Source: Leisingera aquaemixtae (GTDB taxonomy: Bacteria; Pseudomonadota; Alphaproteobacteria; Rhodobacterales; Rhodobacteraceae). From it: DNA of 64,000 bases. The stretch lies in the NCBI RefSeq assembly GCF_001458395.1, contig NZ_CYSR01000031.1, forward strand, positions 1-64,000, given 5' to 3'. The notes under the pieces were generated by a model. That model saw only the letters and a list, made by a program, of their open reading frames with translations. It ran no database searches and had not been told where the DNA came from. A program made the translations under genes and the position numbers. Shown here piece after piece: positions 54,075 to 63,731 of this stretch. The stretch's first letter is position 1. Every line of letters starts with the position of its first letter.

Positions 54075-54288
54075 GCGGATGCTCCAGTCGTTCGAGCAAT
54101 TCGGAATACAGATGCAGACAGCGGGCGGCCCAAGGCCCCCACGTCAAACGGGGCAAGGTCTCAGGCGTTAAAGAAACCAGATCCCGTAATACATCAGCAT
54201 TCCTCCGTCATGTGGTGGCTGCCCTATGGGTACGCAAGATTTGCCGCCGTGTCACCCCCCAAGGTTGTGACGCTGCTGACAGGGCTTG

Positions 54289-55440
54289 TCAGCGGAGCGA
54301 AGCCAGCAACTCCTCGCGCGAAAGAGTGAACCCGGAAGCGATCCAGTTTGCTTCCATTTTCTTCATCGCTGCCCCCAATTCCGGCCCCGCCAAACCGGGC
54401 AGGAGATCGCGGGCTTTTACTGGAAAGACCGCACTGGCGCCCAGCGCAATATCAGTCTCCAAATCAGGGGAAAGCGGCTGTTGAAACAGGGCAGCGCGCA
54501 GCAGAAGCGCATCCAGCGCCTTCTCCGCACCCAGCCGGTATCCCAGCTCTCCTGCCTGCGCAGTGCCAGCCGCTGCCTTCCGGATTGCGGCCAGGTGAGA
54601 GGCCTGCGCCTTGCTCAGCCTCAGGGCCTCCTGCAGGCCTTCCCCGCCCAGCACGGCAAGGCGGCGGATGCCAGAGGCCGTTCGCCCGGCCTCCAAATGA
54701 ATCAGCGGCGCAAGCGTCCGGTCATCCGCGCCGGGCAGAATCCGCGCCAGCACGCCAGCCTGCCGCATCGCTGCAACAGACGGCGCGGGATCGGGCGCCG
54801 CCAGCAGTTTCAGCAGCTCCGCGCCGACCCGCTCCTTGGACAGCGAGGCCAGACCGTCCAGATTGGCGGAAATCGCTGCCAGCGCATCCGGATCAAATCC
54901 CTCTGCCTGATCGCCGTACCAGGCGTGAAAGCGGAAATACCGCAAGCTGCGCAGGTAATCCTCGCGGATGCGGTGTTCCGCGGTGCCGATGAACCGCACC
55001 CGGCGCTTGGTCAGATCCGCAAGGCCGCCCAGCGGATCGACGATCTCGCCATCCGGGCGCGCATAGATCGCGTTCATGGTGAAATCGCGGCGGCGGGCGT
55101 CCTCAGTGATGTCGGTGGAAAACGCCACAACAGCCCGGCGGCCATCGGTCGCCACGTCTTTGCGGAAGGTGGTGATTTCGTGCGGGATGCCATTTTTGAC
55201 CAGAGTCACTGTGCCGTGGTCGATCCCGGTCGGAACCGCCTTGATCCCGGCGCGGGCGGCCAGTTCCATCACCTGCTCCGGCCGCGCGTCGGTGGCGATG
55301 TCCATGTCGGAGACCGGCTCGCACAGCAGTGCGTTGCGCACGCATCCGCCGACAAACAGCACCTGCGCGCCATCCGCCGTGACAGCCTCGAACACCGCCT
55401 GCGTTGCCTGGTCGTTCAGCCAGGGCTGGTCAATCCGCAT
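54289..55440 (-). CDS. CCA-adding tRNA nucleotidyltransferase / poly(A) polymerase family
   Basis: Adds or repairs the 3' CCA end of tRNA. The 383-residue product has FVGGCVRNALLCE, the DxD metal pair in SDMDIATDARPEQV, ARRRDFTMNAIYARPDGEIV and the RIREDYLRSLRYFRFHAWYG segment of the class II family. The start at 55440 (MRIDQPWLND) overlaps the Nudix gene stop by one base; a longer in-frame start would sit inside that gene. A poly(A)-polymerase role is possible from sequence alone. Confidence 0.88.
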   Translation of the reverse strand: MRIDQPWLNDQATQAVFEAVTADGAQVLFVGGCVRNALLCEPVSDMDIATDARPEQVMELAARAGIKAVPTGIDHGTVTLVKNGIPHEITTFRKDVATDGRRAVVAFSTDITEDARRRDFTMNAIYARPDGEIVDPLGGLADLTKRRVRFIGTAEHRIREDYLRSLRYFRFHAWYGDQAEGFDPDALAAISANLDGLASLSKERVGAELLKLLAAPDPAPSVAAMRQAGVLARILPGADDRTLAPLIHLEAGRTASGIRRLAVLGGEGLQEALRLSKAQASHLAAIRKAAAGTAQAGELGYRLGAEKALDALLLRAALFQQPLSPDLETDIALGASAVFPVKARDLLPGLAGPELGAAMKKMEANWIASGFTLSREELLASLR

Positions 55441-56048
55441 CAGCTCTCCATCCGTGCCGCAAAGCCGCGCAGCATCCGCGCGGTGGCGCCCCAAATGTAA
55501 TAGGGCCCATAGGGAACGGTATAATAGCACCGGCGGGTGCCGCGCCAGCGGCGCGATTCGATGATGTAGTTTTCTGTGTCCAGAACGTGCCCCAGCGGCA
55601 CGGAAAACACTTCGGCCACTTCCCCGGCTTCCGGTCGGGCCGCGAAGTCTTCGCGGATCAGCGCAACAACCGGGGTGACGGAGAATCCGGTCACTGTCTC
55701 GTGCTCCGGCAGACAGCCAAGGATTTCGGGCAGGTCCTGCGGCAGTCCGATTTCCTCCCAGGCCTCGCGCAGGGCGGCAGCGCAGGCGTCCTTGTCGCCC
55801 GCATCGACCTTGCCACCGGGAAACGCGATCTGTCCCGGATGGTGCTTGAGCGCCGAGGACCGTTTGGTCAGGATCAGCCGCGGCACGCCCGACGCAATGG
55901 AAACCGGCACCAGAACCCCGGCATCCCGCAGCTTGCGCCCCTCCGGCAGCACCGTGCCTGGGTTGAGGTCAAAGTCGGAAGAGCCGCTGCCCTGAAGCTG
56001 CAGCGCAGCGGCTATTCTGTCCTTAAGATCCCGCGCTGCCTCATTCAC
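55440..56048 (-). CDS. Nudix hydrolase, CoA pyrophosphatase (NudL) type
   Basis: The 202-residue protein has the UPF0035-type lead LTKRSSALKHHPGQIAFPGG overlapping the Nudix box region with REAWEEIGLP, the marks of CoA and NADH pyrophosphatases. I chose GTG 56048, which overlaps the hslO stop by eight bases; an in-frame ATG at 56105 would overlap hslO by 65 bases. It is translated between hslO and the CCA-adding enzyme gene. Confidence 0.85.
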   Translation of the reverse strand: MNEAARDLKDRIAAALQLQGSGSSDFDLNPGTVLPEGRKLRDAGVLVPVSIASGVPRLILTKRSSALKHHPGQIAFPGGKVDAGDKDACAAALREAWEEIGLPQDLPEILGCLPEHETVTGFSVTPVVALIREDFAARPEAGEVAEVFSVPLGHVLDTENYIIESRRWRGTRRCYYTVPYGPYYIWGATARMLRGFAARMES

Positions 56049-57027
56049 TGGGCGGATTTTCCGCTTCAAAGCCCAGCGACGCGGGATCCAGGTCATAATG
56101 CGCACCGCAAAACTGGCAGTCCGCAGTCACCCGGCCGTCATCCGTGGTCATCTTCTCAATATCCTTCGCCGAGTAGATCGACAGGCTCTGGCGCACGCGA
56201 TCTTCCGAGCAGGTGCAGCCGAAGCGCACCGGCTGGAAATCGTAGACGCGGGGTTGTTCCTCGTGAAACAATCGGACCAGCAGGTCGGCGGGGGTGACCG
56301 ACGGGCCGATCAGTTCCAGTTCCTCAACTGTGTTCAGCAGCATGGTGACGCGGTTCCAGTTCTCTTCCTCGTCGCCGGTCACCAGATCGGTGGCTTGCAG
56401 AACCTCGCCCGTTCCTTCGCCCTGGACCGCGAAGGGCGACGCCTTGGGCATGCTCTGCAGCATCACACCGCCGGCGCGCCAATGCTCAGGCACGCCGGGT
56501 TCAGCCGATTTGCCAAAGCTCAGCTTGAACATCGTGGGCAGCTGTTCGGACTGGGCGAAATACGCCTCGGCGCAAGCGCTGAGCGAGCCTTGGGCCAGCG
56601 GGGTGATGCCCTGGTAAGGCTGGGTGCCGGTGCCCTGGTCGATCAGAATCGCGAAATACCCTTCGCCCACCTGCTCGAACGGATCGCCATCGGTCAGGCG
56701 GCTGCGGTCAAAGCTGGCATAGGCGCGTATCTTGCCGATCTCACCTTCTTTCTGCGGTGCATAATAATCGGTGGCAATCATCCGCACCGCGCCCTTGGAC
56801 TGCACCTGCAGCGACAGTTTCCAGCGCAGGGAAATCGTTTGGCCAATGAGCGCCGTCAGCAGCGCCATCTCAGCGACCAAAGCTTCAACCGCTGGCGGAT
56901 AATCATGCTGTTTCAGGATACCATCCAGCACGCCGTCCAGCCGCGCCACGCGGCCGCGCATGTCGGATACATCAAGCTGGAAGGGCAGGACAGTGTCGTC
57001 CCACGCGATTTTAGAACCAAGAGTCAT
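56041..57027 (-). CDS. hslO: Redox-regulated chaperone Hsp33
   Basis: Holdase that is activated by oxidation. The 328-residue protein has the core domain (about 1-235) with AYASFDRSRLTDGDP and ILIDQGTGTQPYQGITPL, and the C-terminal zinc switch made of CTCSEDRV and CQFCGAHYD. The start follows GGAAACCCC at 57027. It heads hslO-nudL-cca and has a near-consensus RpoH promoter, fitting a heat-shock gene. Confidence 0.95.
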   Translation of the reverse strand: MTLGSKIAWDDTVLPFQLDVSDMRGRVARLDGVLDGILKQHDYPPAVEALVAEMALLTALIGQTISLRWKLSLQVQSKGAVRMIATDYYAPQKEGEIGKIRAYASFDRSRLTDGDPFEQVGEGYFAILIDQGTGTQPYQGITPLAQGSLSACAEAYFAQSEQLPTMFKLSFGKSAEPGVPEHWRAGGVMLQSMPKASPFAVQGEGTGEVLQATDLVTGDEEENWNRVTMLLNTVEELELIGPSVTPADLLVRLFHEEQPRVYDFQPVRFGCTCSEDRVRQSLSIYSAKDIEKMTTDDGRVTADCQFCGAHYDLDPASLGFEAENPPSE

Positions 57028-57066
57028 GGGGTTTCCTTAAGCGCCGGGGGTTGGCATACCGGGGCT

Positions 57067-57094
57067 ATATAGGAGAAACGCCGCTGGAGTGAAG
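57067..57094 (-). promoter_or_regulatory. RpoH-type promoter of hslO
   Basis: On the - strand CTTC (57094-57091), 17 bases, CCTATAT (57073-57067), one base from the alphaproteobacterial CTTG-N17-CYTATNT consensus and with the same -10 as the dnaK promoter. It lies 40 bases before hslO. Confidence 0.6.
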
Positions 57095-57104
57095 GGGGCT
57101 GCCC

Positions 57105-57548
57105 GTGATCAGACGTTTTGGCGACACCCCGCTAAAGGGCCAGCGCTACCGGATGCGGCCGGGGGCCTATGCGCTGCTGCCGCGGGGCGGCAAGCTGCTG
57201 ATCACCTGCCAGTACGACCCCCACCCCGACTTGCAGCTGCCGGGCGGCGGCATCGACCCTGGCGAATCGCCGGTCCCTGCCCTGCACCGGGAGGTGTATG
57301 AAGAAACCGGCTGGAAAATCTCCGCCCCGCGCAAACTGGGGGTGTTCCGTCGCTTCGCCTATATGCCCGAATACGATCTGTGGGCCGAGAAACTGTGCCA
57401 CATTTATGTGGCCCGTCCGCTGCGCTGCATCGGCCCGCCGTTGGAGGACGGGCATGAAGCGCTGTGGATCGATCCGCAGGAGGCTGCCGTCAGGCTGGGC
57501 AACGCCGGCGACCGCCATTTTGCAGCCCGGCTGGCAGCACGCCTGTGA
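57105..57548 (+). CDS. Nudix hydrolase
   Basis: The 147-residue protein starts at GTG and has the Nudix box LQLPGGGIDPGESPVPALHR with EVYEETGW, and a C-terminal HEALWIDPQEAAVRLG. The substrate is unknown. It is divergent from hslO and its 5' region overlaps the hslO promoter. A mild hairpin (GCC/GGC arms near 57590) follows before the convergent response regulator. Confidence 0.85.
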   Translation: MIRRFGDTPLKGQRYRMRPGAYALLPRGGKLLITCQYDPHPDLQLPGGGIDPGESPVPALHREVYEETGWKISAPRKLGVFRRFAYMPEYDLWAEKLCHIYVARPLRCIGPPLEDGHEALWIDPQEAAVRLGNAGDRHFAARLAARL

Positions 57549-57627
57549 AATCTGGCTAAACCCACCTCCCAAATACACAAAATCCCAGCCGCGGCCGGGA
57601 TACCATCAGGCAGAAGCTGAGGCAGGT

Positions 57628-58881
57628 TCAGGGGCCTTGATATTCGAACAAGGTGGCTGAAACGTCATCTTCCAGCCCGTGCTCTTTGCTCATTACCTGG
57701 GTCAGGTGCCAGTACAGATCGTCCAGGAATTCCTTGCCGCTCTGGCCGGAGCCGCATTTCTCCACCAGCTCAAGCAGGCCCTCGGGTTCCAGCATGGAGC
57801 CATCTTCCAGCCGCGCCTCGGTGAAACCGTCAGAGAACAGCAGCAGGCGGTCGCCGCGCTCCATGGTGAATTCTTCCTGGCTGTAGCCGATATCCGGCAC
57901 CAGCCCCACTGGAACGCCGCCTTTGCCGATAAATTCCATCTTGCCGCTTTTTCGCAGCAGCAGCGGGTGCGGATGCCCGGCCTGCACCATCTTGACGACC
58001 CCGCTGCGCAGGTCGGCAATGCAATAAGCCATGGTGAAGTATTCTTCGATGCCGGTGTCGGCGATCAGCCGGGCATTCAGCAGGCTAGCCACTTCTTCGG
58101 GCTGGCGCAGGGCGTAGAAACGGTTGAACCGCTTTTCCATGCCGACGTTCTGATCGAAATAGTTGGAGGACAGGTATCCGCCCAGCCGCGCCGTCATCAT
58201 TGCGGAGGTGATGCCATGACCCGACACGTCAATGGAGTAGAAGCCGATTCGGTTCACGCCGGGAGAGAACATGCCCACTAGGTCGCCACCGATGTGCCCG
58301 CAGGGTTTCAGCAGCAGGCTGACGGTGGAAGAGCCAAAGGTCTTGGACAGTTCCGGCACCAGCGATTCCTGGATCTTGCGCGCCTGGATCAGGTCCTTGT
58401 CGATCGCATCATACACCCGCTGCAGCTCACCCAGGGTTTCGGAGACGATGCGGTTCTTCTCTGACAGCTCCCGCTGCATGCGCAGAATCCGCTCCCCCGC
58501 GGAAATGCGCGCGCGCAGCTCATCGGAACTCACCGGCTTGGTCAGGAAATCATCGGCGCCGGCATCAAGCCCCTCGGCAACCTCGTTCTTTTCGCTTTTG
58601 GAGGTCAGCAGGATGAAATAGGCGTAATCCCCGCTTGAGCGGGCCCGGAAGGCGCGGCAGAACTCCAGCCCGTTCATGCCCGGCATCATCCAGTCGCTGA
58701 GGATCAGATCCGGCGTTTCCGCCTGGCAGATCTCCATCGCTGCCTCGCCGCTCTCGGCCTCGACGACCTCAAAACCCCATTTCTTGAGTGAAGCGACAAG
58801 GATGCGTCTTTGCAGGCGGCTGTCGTCGACAACCAGCACACGGCGTATTGATCCGGCCACTGTGTGGTCCTCGTTGTCCAT
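57628..58881 (-). CDS. Response regulator with PP2C/SpoIIE phosphatase output
   Basis: The 417-residue protein has a receiver domain (about 12-130; Asp63 in LILSDWMMPGMNG, VVDDSRLQRR, TKPVSS Lys), a helical linker (about 140-190) with EKNRIVSETLGELQRVYDAI, and a PP2C-type SpoIIE/RsbU phosphatase domain (about 195-415; FYSIDVSGHGITSAMMTARL, DRLLLFSDGFTEARLEDG). Such proteins dephosphorylate anti-sigma antagonists or similar targets. ATG 58881 is preferred; an in-frame GTG at 58908 also exists. An Hpt protein is divergent upstream and may supply the phosphate. Confidence 0.88.
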   Translation of the reverse strand: MDNEDHTVAGSIRRVLVVDDSRLQRRILVASLKKWGFEVVEAESGEAAMEICQAETPDLILSDWMMPGMNGLEFCRAFRARSSGDYAYFILLTSKSEKNEVAEGLDAGADDFLTKPVSSDELRARISAGERILRMQRELSEKNRIVSETLGELQRVYDAIDKDLIQARKIQESLVPELSKTFGSSTVSLLLKPCGHIGGDLVGMFSPGVNRIGFYSIDVSGHGITSAMMTARLGGYLSSNYFDQNVGMEKRFNRFYALRQPEEVASLLNARLIADTGIEEYFTMAYCIADLRSGVVKMVQAGHPHPLLLRKSGKMEFIGKGGVPVGLVPDIGYSQEEFTMERGDRLLLFSDGFTEARLEDGSMLEPEGLLELVEKCGSGQSGKEFLDDLYWHLTQVMSKEHGLEDDVSATLFEYQGP

Positions 58882-58982
58882 CGAACTTTCTGGCAGCACC
58901 GAAGGCACCTCACAAATGGCATAATCAGACAGTCTTGTGATACTATCGGTCCAGAAATTTAACAGGCGGTGAAACCTAAAAT

Positions 58983-59011
58983 TTGAGCTTCCCCCTTTAT
59001 TTCACTATATT
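58983..59011 (+). promoter_or_regulatory. Promoter for the Hpt gene
   Basis: TTGAGC, 17 bases, TATATT in an AT-rich stretch 58 bases before the Hpt gene start. Confidence 0.55.
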
Positions 59012-59068
59012 TTTACTGCAATCAACTTAAGAAATCGCGCATGGCGACTGATCGTAGGGACAAGAGAC

Positions 59069-59392
59069 ATGATTGACTGGCCACGCGTGACCGAGCTGCG
59101 CGAAGAAGTGGGTGCTGAGGATTTCGAGGAAGTCGTAGAGATATTTCTCGAAGAAGTCGAAGAGGTTATCGGAAAGCTGCAAGACGGCGACCGCAGCCGG
59201 CTGGAGCAGGATCTGCACTTTTTGAAAGGCAGCGCCCTCAACCTCGGGTTTGCGGATTTTTCCGCACTCTGCCTCGACGGGGAGAGAAAGTCCGCACAGG
59301 GCGCAGCGGACGGCGTCGACATCCCCGCCATCATCACCAAGTTTCAGGATTCCAAGTCAGCCTTTCTGACGGGCATGTCCGAAAAATTCTGA
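59069..59392 (+). CDS. Histidine phosphotransfer (Hpt) domain protein
   Basis: The 107-residue protein is a single Hpt domain. The phosphorylated histidine is His50 in DLHFLKGSALNLGF, and the rest forms a four-helix bundle (DFEEVVEIFLEEVEEVIGKL). No kinase domain. Its position opposite the PP2C-type response regulator gene suggests a phosphorelay to that protein or to other regulators. It ends 15 bases from the ilvA stop. Confidence 0.88.
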   Translation: MIDWPRVTELREEVGAEDFEEVVEIFLEEVEEVIGKLQDGDRSRLEQDLHFLKGSALNLGFADFSALCLDGERKSAQGAADGVDIPAIITKFQDSKSAFLTGMSEKF

Positions 59393-59407
59393 CCTCCGCC
59401 GCAGGTC

Positions 59408-60634
59408 TCAGATCACGAACTGCGCCAGCGTTTCGTCCCGGGTGATGTCCGTATAGGTCATCCCAGCCGCATCCAGCCGCGCGAACAGCTGCTCAAAATT
59501 TTCCGGCCGTTTGGTTTCGATCCCGATCAGAACAGAACCGAAGTTGCGGGCTGATTTCTTCATGTACTCAAAGCGGGCGATGTCGTCCTCAGGCCCCAGG
59601 ATGCCCAGGAACTCTTTCAGCGCGCCAGGCCGCTGCGGCAGCCGCAGGATGAAGTATTTCTTCACCCCGGAATAGCGCTGCGCCCGTTCCTTGACCTCGG
59701 GCAGCCGTTCGAAATCGAAATTCCCGCCGGAGGTGACGCAGACCACAGTCTTGCCGCGGATCCAGGACCGCACATCCTGCAGCGCCTCGACCGACAGCGC
59801 GCCAGCCGGTTCCAGCACGATGCCCTCGACATTCAGCATCTCAATGATGGTGGCGCAGATCCGGTCTTCGGAAATTGCCAGGACATCCGGCAGCGGCACG
59901 TCCTTCAGAATGTCAAAGGGCAAGTCACCGATCCGTCCCACCGCGGCGCCATCGACAAAGGTATCAACGGTGTCGAGCGGCACCGGCTTGCCCGCCGCCA
60001 GTGCCGCGCGCAGGCAGGCGCCGCCGTCCGGCTCGACAAACAGACTGTGAACATCCTCCCCAAACCAGGAGGAAACGCCCGCCGACATGCCGCCGCCGCC
60101 CACCGGCAGCAGGATGTGATCCGGAGCCTTACCCAGCTGCGCCTCAATCTCCACTGCAATGGAGGCTTGCCCCTCGATCACATCGGCGTCGTCAAAGGGC
60201 GACAGGAAATGCCCGCCTTCCTGCGCGCACCATTCCTGCGCAGCGGCCAAGCAGATGTCGAAATAGTCGCCGACCAGGTGGATTTCGATATTGCCGCCGC
60301 CGAACATGCGGGTCTTCTGGATCTTCTGCTGCGGCGTGGTGACCGGCATGAAAATGACACCGCGCTTGCCCATATGCCGGCACATAAAGGCGACGCCCTG
60401 GGCGTGGTTCCCTGCCGAGGCACAGACGAACAGTTCCTGATCCGGCTGCTTGCGCATCGCGTTCATCGCGCCGCGGATCTTGTAGGAACGGACCGGGCTC
60501 AGGTCCTCCCGCTTGAGGTAGATGTCGGCACCGAAGCGTTCGGACAGATGCACATTGCGCTGCAAGGGTGTTGCGGGAAACACATCGCGCATCGCCTGTT
60601 CGGCAGCGCGGGCCTGGGTCTTGAAATCGCTCAT
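59408..60634 (-). CDS. ilvA: Threonine ammonia-lyase (dehydratase)
   Basis: PLP enzyme that makes 2-oxobutyrate from threonine for isoleucine. The 408-residue protein has the PLP Lys in SYKIRGAMNAM, VCASAGNHAQGVAFMC, the glycine-rich VGGGGMSAGVSSW and a short C-terminal ACT-like regulatory domain (about 325-408, KYFILRLPQRPGALKEFLG). One such domain suggests feedback control by isoleucine, though a catabolic TdcB role cannot be excluded. Confidence 0.92.
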   Translation of the reverse strand: MSDFKTQARAAEQAMRDVFPATPLQRNVHLSERFGADIYLKREDLSPVRSYKIRGAMNAMRKQPDQELFVCASAGNHAQGVAFMCRHMGKRGVIFMPVTTPQQKIQKTRMFGGGNIEIHLVGDYFDICLAAAQEWCAQEGGHFLSPFDDADVIEGQASIAVEIEAQLGKAPDHILLPVGGGGMSAGVSSWFGEDVHSLFVEPDGGACLRAALAAGKPVPLDTVDTFVDGAAVGRIGDLPFDILKDVPLPDVLAISEDRICATIIEMLNVEGIVLEPAGALSVEALQDVRSWIRGKTVVCVTSGGNFDFERLPEVKERAQRYSGVKKYFILRLPQRPGALKEFLGILGPEDDIARFEYMKKSARNFGSVLIGIETKRPENFEQLFARLDAAGMTYTDITRDETLAQFVI

Positions 60635-60706
60635 GTATCCTTCAGTGGCGCATGCCCGCCCCTAAGGCAAGAGGCGGGTGCGAAGCATACATAAGAATAC
60701 TAAGGA

Positions 60707-61468
60707 TCAGACCGGGCGGCCCTCGACGTAGTGACCGTAAAGGGTGGTCATGATGCTGACGTTCAGAAGGCTCAGAATGACTGCAAATCCCAATTGCAGT
60801 ACAAGCGAAAAGACCGGGATTCCGGCAACCGCCGACAACGCCAGCTCCACCACGAGCTGTGCAAGAAACACACACACACCAAGCAGAAACAGCGCCGGAA
60901 TTGCGCCCTTGGTCGCCTCCAAGGCGTCACTCAGGCTAATTGCCCTGCCAACAGCCGCAGCGGGGAGAATGACCAGCAGCCGCGAGAGAAACAGGGCAAC
61001 GGCAATAAACAGAACAATCAGAATGGCAACCCCGAAGTACCCCGCTGCCTCCGCAAACGCGCTTCCGATGAAGGCGACTGCGATCAGGGAGATCACCGAA
61101 ACGATGGCAAGCTGGACCGCTCGCAGAAAGTAGATGAGGATATTGGAGGTGTGGAGCCGGGGAATCCATCCTTCAGGCATCTCTTCCAGAAGCACATACC
61201 TGTGCCAGGCAACAACACCCCAGATGCTGATCAGCATTACGACTACCCAGACTGCTGCCATTTGCAGTAAAAAGCCCGTAGACACGCTGCCCAGCGGCAT
61301 GTTCACTGCCTGCCCCACTGGTATTATCCCTGATTGAAAAACAGCATAGACCACGGCAAACACCACTGCGAACACAAGCAGCGTTGGGACCAGGAATATC
61401 TGGATTGCAGCTTGGAAATTCCTGAGCACCATGCTCACGGAATGCGAGAAAATCGACCAGCCCTTCAT
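60707..61468 (-). CDS. Integral membrane protein of unknown function
   Basis: The 253-residue protein has six or so membrane segments ([21 protein letters not shown], shortened here as [94 protein letters not shown]). It starts [18 protein letters not shown] after GGAG (nine bases). I recognise no named family. Divergent from argG; the function may be in the membrane but the substrate or partner is unknown. Confidence 0.7.
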   Translation of the reverse strand: MKGWSIFSHSVSMVLRNFQAAIQIFLVPTLLVFAVVFAVVYAVFQSGIIPVGQAVNMPLGSVSTGFLLQMAAVWVVVMLISIWGVVAWHRYVLLEEMPEGWIPRLHTSNILIYFLRAVQLAIVSVISLIAVAFIGSAFAEAAGYFGVAILIVLFIAVALFLSRLLVILPAAAVGRAISLSDALEATKGAIPALFLLGVCVFLAQLVVELALSAVAGIPVFSLVLQLGFAVILSLLNVSIMTTLYGHYVEGRPV

Positions 61469-61605
61469 TGGGGTATTCTCCAAAATGTCTTTCCGTTTTG
61501 CCGCGCACGTTAAGCGTGTCCCGCAGATTAGAAAACCCCGGAAAACCTTGCTCTTCCGGGCAAAACCCGATACGCCGCAGGCGTTCTGACCTGAGAGGGA
61601 ATTCC

Positions 61606-62828
<1,223 letters not shown>

Positions 62829-62832
<4 letters not shown>

Positions 62833-63293
62833 GTGATCACGACGGCATAGACAGCGATTTCGAGGATGATTTCGCGGAAGAGCTGGACATGTTCGTCGAA
62901 GCTCAGGACACCGTCTGGGCGGCTGTCCTGAACGAACTCTCTGCAGGACAGAAGACGAGCCACTGGATGTGGTTCGTCTTCCCCCAACTGGCCGAGCTTG
63001 GCCGGTCCCACATGGCGCAGCTTTACGGGATCGAGGATCTGGTTGAGGCCACAGCTTATCTGAACCACGAAAAACTGCGCGCCCGCTTGGTCGAGGTCAG
63101 CCAGCTGATGCTGCAGCACCGCAGTAAAAAGCCTGAGCAGATCCTCGGCGGCATCGACGCCAAGAAGCTACGCTCCTCGATGACGCTGTTTGCTGCTGTG
63201 CCCGGCGCGCCGGCAGAATTTCAGCAAGTGCTAGATGCCTTCTACGACGGTCAGCCCTGCCCGCTGACCCGGGACGCGCTTGCCGGCGGGTAA
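62829..63293 (+). CDS. DUF1810-family protein
   Basis: The 154-residue protein starts at GTG in a GTGA overlap with argG. It has the family pattern [53 protein letters not shown] and [12 protein letters not shown]. The function of this family is unknown. It is co-transcribed with argG. Confidence 0.85.
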
Positions 63294-63331
63294 TCCACCC
63301 GCTTCCCCCTTGGTCAATGTTGCCCGGACCG

Positions 63332-63363
63332 CCTTGCCTGCCTAACGCTCAAGTCAGGCAAGG
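63332..63363 (+). promoter_or_regulatory. Hairpin abutting the SCP2 ribosome-binding site
   Basis: CCTTGCCTG / CAGGCAAGG, a perfect 9-bp stem with a 14-base loop. The right arm runs into the AAGGGAGG ribosome-binding site (63360-63367) of the SCP2 gene. Confidence 0.4.
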
Positions 63364-63372
63364 GAGGAAAAC

Positions 63373-63657
63373 ATGGCACTTGAAGACATCGCAGCAGGCA
63401 TTCGCGACGGCCTGACCGGAAAAACCTTCGATGGCTCTCTGAAATTCGATTGCGGCGACGAGGGTGTGATTGTGCTCTCACAGGGGGATGCCACAACGCT
63501 GGACCGGGACACCGACTGCACGCTGCGCCTGTCCGCAGACAACCTGCAAAAGCTGCTCGCCGGCAAGCTGAACCCGATGACCGCGGTGATGATGGGCAAG
63601 ATCAAGGTGTCCGGCGACATGGGCGTCGCCATGAAACTGAGCAAGCTGATCGACTGA
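63373..63657 (+). CDS. SCP2 sterol-binding domain protein
   Basis: The 94-residue protein is a lone SCP2 domain: GSLKFDCGDEGVIVLSQGDA, DCTLRLSADNLQKLLAGKLN, PMTAVMMGKIKVSGDMGVAM. Such small cytoplasmic proteins bind lipids. ATG follows AAGGGAGG. Confidence 0.9.
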   Translation: MALEDIAAGIRDGLTGKTFDGSLKFDCGDEGVIVLSQGDATTLDRDTDCTLRLSADNLQKLLAGKLNPMTAVMMGKIKVSGDMGVAMKLSKLID

Positions 63658-63707
63658 ACCTCTTCCTCTCGCCCTAAATTCTCTGAAAGTGAGCGCCGCG
63701 GGAGCAA

Positions 63708-63722
63708 GGGGGCAAAGCCCCC
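63708..63722. terminator. GC-rich hairpin between convergent genes
   Basis: GGGGGC / GCCCCC around AAA, without a clear T-run, between the SCP2 gene (+) and the sulfotransferase-like gene (-). Confidence 0.35.
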
Positions 63723-63731
63723 CTCCGCACA

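Noticed and set aside
54075-54288. Possible seventh copy of the dispersed repeat (GGCGGCCCAAGGCC)
   Set aside because: It has the GCCCAAGG core but neither the upstream perfect stem-loop nor the GGCGCGGGAG end.
54075-54288. Riboswitch or tRNA in the gap before the ABC exporter pair
   Set aside because: No cloverleaf, T-loop sequence or known aptamer core could be drawn on either strand.
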